From NCBI GenBank assembly GCA_963847515.1, contig CAWKAA010000005.1:496001-560000 (forward strand): 64,000 bases of DNA. Reading direction: 5' to 3'. Numbering within the stretch: the first letter of the stretch is position 1; every line of letters starts with the position of its first letter. This document shows, piece after piece, positions 62,148 through 64,000 of the stretch. Source of the DNA: QHXW01 sp963847515. Its GTDB lineage: Bacteria; Acidobacteriota; Terriglobia; Bryobacterales; Bryobacteraceae. The notes beneath the pieces were generated by a model. That model saw nothing but the letters and a program-made list of their open reading frames with translations, made no database searches and was not told the origin of the DNA. Position numbers and translations under genes: made by a program.

Positions 62148-63369
62148 TGTAATAACTCAGACTTGATCTGACATAGTTGGTTAGATCAAGCAGCCGCATC
62201 AGCGGCCGCGCCTCCGCCTACGCTCCGCTGCGCAGGGCTCCGCTCCGGCTCCGGCGCTACGTTCTGGAACGAGTCGAGCATTTTCTCTTGCGCCAAGTGT
62301 GCCGAGTCCGAGAAAGTCTGCATCGGGGTCTTGCCATAACAGTACTTTCCAGAATGTGTTCGTGTCAGATTGTACTCCCGCAGCCAGTCATCCAGATCCG
62401 CCTGTAATTCGTCGAGGCGCTGATAGAGCTTCTTGCGAAAGGCGGTGGCATAAAACTCTTCCTGGATGGTGCGATGGAAGCGCTCGCAGATACCGTTGGT
62501 CTGCGGATGCCGGGCCTTGGTGCGGCTGTGGTCGATATTCTCGACCGCCAGGTACAACTGGTATTCGTGATGCTCGCGCTGCCCACAGTATTCTGTACCG
62601 CGATCGGTGAGCACGCGCAGCAGCGGAACTTTCTGCTCCTCGAAGAACGGCAGCACGCGGTCGTTAAGCATGTCGGCGGCCACCAGAGCATTTTTGCGGT
62701 CGTAGAGCTTGGCGAAAGCGACCTTGGTGTACGTGTCGAGGAACGTCTGCTGATAGATCCGGCCCACGCTCTTGATCGTGCCCACGTAATAGGTATCCTG
62801 GGCTCCTAGGTAGCCGGGATGCGCGGTTTCGATCTCGCCGTGCGCTTCCTTTTCCTCGCGCGCCCGCTCCATGGCGCGGAGTTGCTCCTCGGTGAGAACG
62901 ATGTGTTCCTGGGCGGCCTTGGCCTCGAGCGCCTTCAGCCGCTTACGAAACGTTTCCAGATCATGCCGGAGCCAGACGCTGCGAACGCCCGTGGGAGAAA
63001 CGAATAGGCCACGCTTGGTCAGTTCGTTCGCCACACGCACCTGGCCCAAAGCCGGCTTCTCCAAGGCCATCTCCATAATGGCCTTTTCAACGTGATCCTC
63101 GACCCGATTCTTCGGACAAGGCTTGCGTCGGCTGATCTCGCGCAACGCCAGCTCGCCGCCCTTGTCGTACAGTTCTTTGAAACGGTAGAAACTATCTCTG
63201 GAATAACCCATCACCTTGCAGGCTTCCGAGACGCTGCCCAGCATCTCGCTGAGCTTCAACAGCCCTACTTTGTTCTTGATGATCTTCTGTTCGGTGTTCA
63301 TCGCTGACACTCTCCTGACCGCGCTTCCGCGCAGTCTATCAAATGTCAGATCAAGTTGAGATTAGTACA
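62148..63369. mobile_element. IS481-family insertion sequence, complete, 1222 bp
   Basis: Flanked by the 7-bp direct repeat AGTCATG at 62141-62147 and 63370-63376. The left terminal inverted repeat spans 62148-62174 and the right one spans 63343-63369; both start TGTA and share the inner ACTTGATCTGACAT, with a few mismatches between. TGT ends, about 1.2 kb length and one DDE transposase fit IS481. Intact ends and a perfect target duplication indicate a recent, probably mobile insertion. Confidence 0.93.
62186..63301 (-). CDS. IS481-family DDE transposase
   Basis: The ATG at 63301 lies 8 bp after AGGAGAG; a GTG at 63310 also opens the frame. The ~371-residue protein has an N-terminal helix-turn-helix region (LGSVSEACKVMGYSRDSFYR) and an rve integrase core. 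The DDE residues are in GAQDTYYVGT, VLTDRGTEYCG and NGICERFHRT, with the WLREYNLTRTHSG tail of IS481 transposases. The frame is intact. Confidence 0.95.
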   Translation of the reverse strand: MNTEQKIIKNKVGLLKLSEMLGSVSEACKVMGYSRDSFYRFKELYDKGGELALREISRRKPCPKNRVEDHVEKAIMEMALEKPALGQVRVANELTKRGLFVSPTGVRSVWLRHDLETFRKRLKALEAKAAQEHIVLTEEQLRAMERAREEKEAHGEIETAHPGYLGAQDTYYVGTIKSVGRIYQQTFLDTYTKVAFAKLYDRKNALVAADMLNDRVLPFFEEQKVPLLRVLTDRGTEYCGQREHHEYQLYLAVENIDHSRTKARHPQTNGICERFHRTIQEEFYATAFRKKLYQRLDELQADLDDWLREYNLTRTHSGKYCYGKTPMQTFSDSAHLAQEKMLDSFQNVAPEPERSPAQRSVGGGAAADAAA

Positions 63370-64000
63370 AGTCATGGCTAGCTCAGGCAATTCCTACTGC
63401 AAGACCGCCGTCGTTAGGCAGACTGATCTTCCACTGCTGATGAACACAAGCGTCATCCGCTTCAAAGCAAAGGAGAGAATTAATAGGTCGTACATGCTGA
63501 TCTACTTGAAGTCAGCATACTTCAAAGACCAAATCGACCTGATGATTACTGGCGGAGCGCAGCCCAATTTTGGTCCCGCCCACTTGAATAAAGTCTTCAT
63601 CCCCCTCCCGTCTACCAAAGCTGAACAAGAAGCCATTGCCGAGGCATTGAGCGATGCGGATGCCCTCATCGAATCCGTCGAGCAGCTCATCGCCAAAAAG
63701 CGCCACCTCAAACAGGGCGCCATGCAGGAATTGCTAACCGGCAAAAGGCGCCTCCCAGGGTTCAGTGGGAAATGGGAGGTTAAGCAGGTCGGCGAATTCG
63801 CGGATTGCATTTCCGGTGGGACGCCGAGCACATTGATCCGAGAGTATTGGGGCGGCTCAACACGATGGATGAGTTCCGGTGAACTAAATCTGAAGATTGT
63901 TAGCGAGGTCGAGGGCCGGATCACTGAAGTCGGTCTGCACAATTCCAGCGCGAAGATGCTGCCGAAGAAATGCGTCTTGATTGGCTTAGCTGGACAAGGA

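Larger units (their letters stand above)
61878..64000 (+). pseudogene. hsdS: Type I specificity subunit hsdS, interrupted by an IS element; runs off window end
   Basis: The ATG at 61878 gives MELKRGYKQTEVGVIPEDWQ, a standard HsdS start. The first recognition domain is cut after Met90 (TAGTCATG at 62140-62147) by the IS; the chimaeric frame stops at 62171. The gene resumes at 63377 with ASSGNSYCKTAVVRQTDLPL. It continues through PNFGPAHLNKVFIPLPS, the conserved spacer AEQEAIAEALSDADALIESV/KKRHLKQGAMQELLTGKRRL and the second recognition domain (CISGGTPSTLIREYWGG), then off the window. Excising the IS plus one target copy joins VVM to ASSG in frame. Currently inactive, unless the 63374 ATG allows a partial product. 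Confidence 0.93.

Noticed and set aside
1..64000. CRISPR arrays and rRNA genes
   Set aside because: No regularly spaced 25-40-bp repeats and no conserved rRNA segments were seen on either strand.

Overview
The window is high-GC DNA with the gene repertoire of a soil Acidobacteriota (Solibacter/Bryobacter-like), which is an inference from content, not from a marker gene. The supporting features are an ADOP-type MacB/FtsX permease, a PknB-type kinase fused to a TolB/WD40 propeller, a TonB receptor with an N-terminal carboxypeptidase-regulatory domain, a metacaspase with PEGA and TPR modules, a penicillin acylase, a ceramidase-like protein and many two-component systems. I recognise no rRNA, tRNA or CRISPR array.

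Layout. 0-10 kb: end of a DUF4384 gene, a broken caspase/PEGA/TPR gene, a small hypothetical, a WXXGXW lipoprotein, an esterase, an ADOP permease, and a Ser/Thr kinase-propeller gene split by one frameshift. 10-15 kb: a probable metal-handling locus with an RcnR-type repressor under two near-identical 16-bp operators, an OprB-like porin, a small secreted Cys-rich protein and a broken TonB receptor. 15-19 kb: a CLC chloride channel co-transcribed with a MarR regulator whose palindromic operator overlaps a perfect -10 box. 19-26 kb: a minus-strand type IV pilus/type II secretion operon (GspE/PilB, PilM, PilN, PilO, PilP/GspC-like, and a pseudopilin with a very long Gly/Pro/Gln tail), preceded by a sulfotransferase. 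The matching GspF/PilC gene is about 23 kb away at 48.7-50.0 kb. 26-35 kb: a HEPN-domain gene that looks acquired, a penicillin acylase, a Ser/Thr kinase next to a clear pseudokinase, a ceramidase, and a response regulator whose receiver has lost its acidic pair.

35-49 kb: two paralogous NarX-type sensor kinases (one MEDS, one MHYT-PAS, the latter frameshifted) around one NarL regulator, an M2 zinc peptidase, an ABC-2 exporter with a LytS/LytR pair, DinB, and a sigma/anti-sigma/zinc-ribbon operon. 50-55 kb: DUF5995, DUF1801, a LigD-type polymerase facing an ATP-dependent ligase (no Ku seen), and an AbrB/PIN toxin-antitoxin pair. 55-64 kb: two DUF2157-like membrane proteins, a DUF104 antitoxin with a truncated PIN toxin between two ~192-bp direct repeats, a HEPN-CBS gene, and a type I restriction-modification hsdM-hsdS operon. 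hsdS is interrupted by a 1222-bp IS481-family element with 27-bp terminal inverted repeats and a 7-bp target duplication. Removing the element restores the frame exactly.

Cross-cutting signals. Intergenic heptad (TRRMACC) and nonamer arrays recur. Three short elements share GGGGAC/GTCCCC ends and a common core. Several long multidomain genes carry multiple small frameshifts, reflecting either decay or assembly indels. The 54-64 kb end reads as a defence/mobile island.
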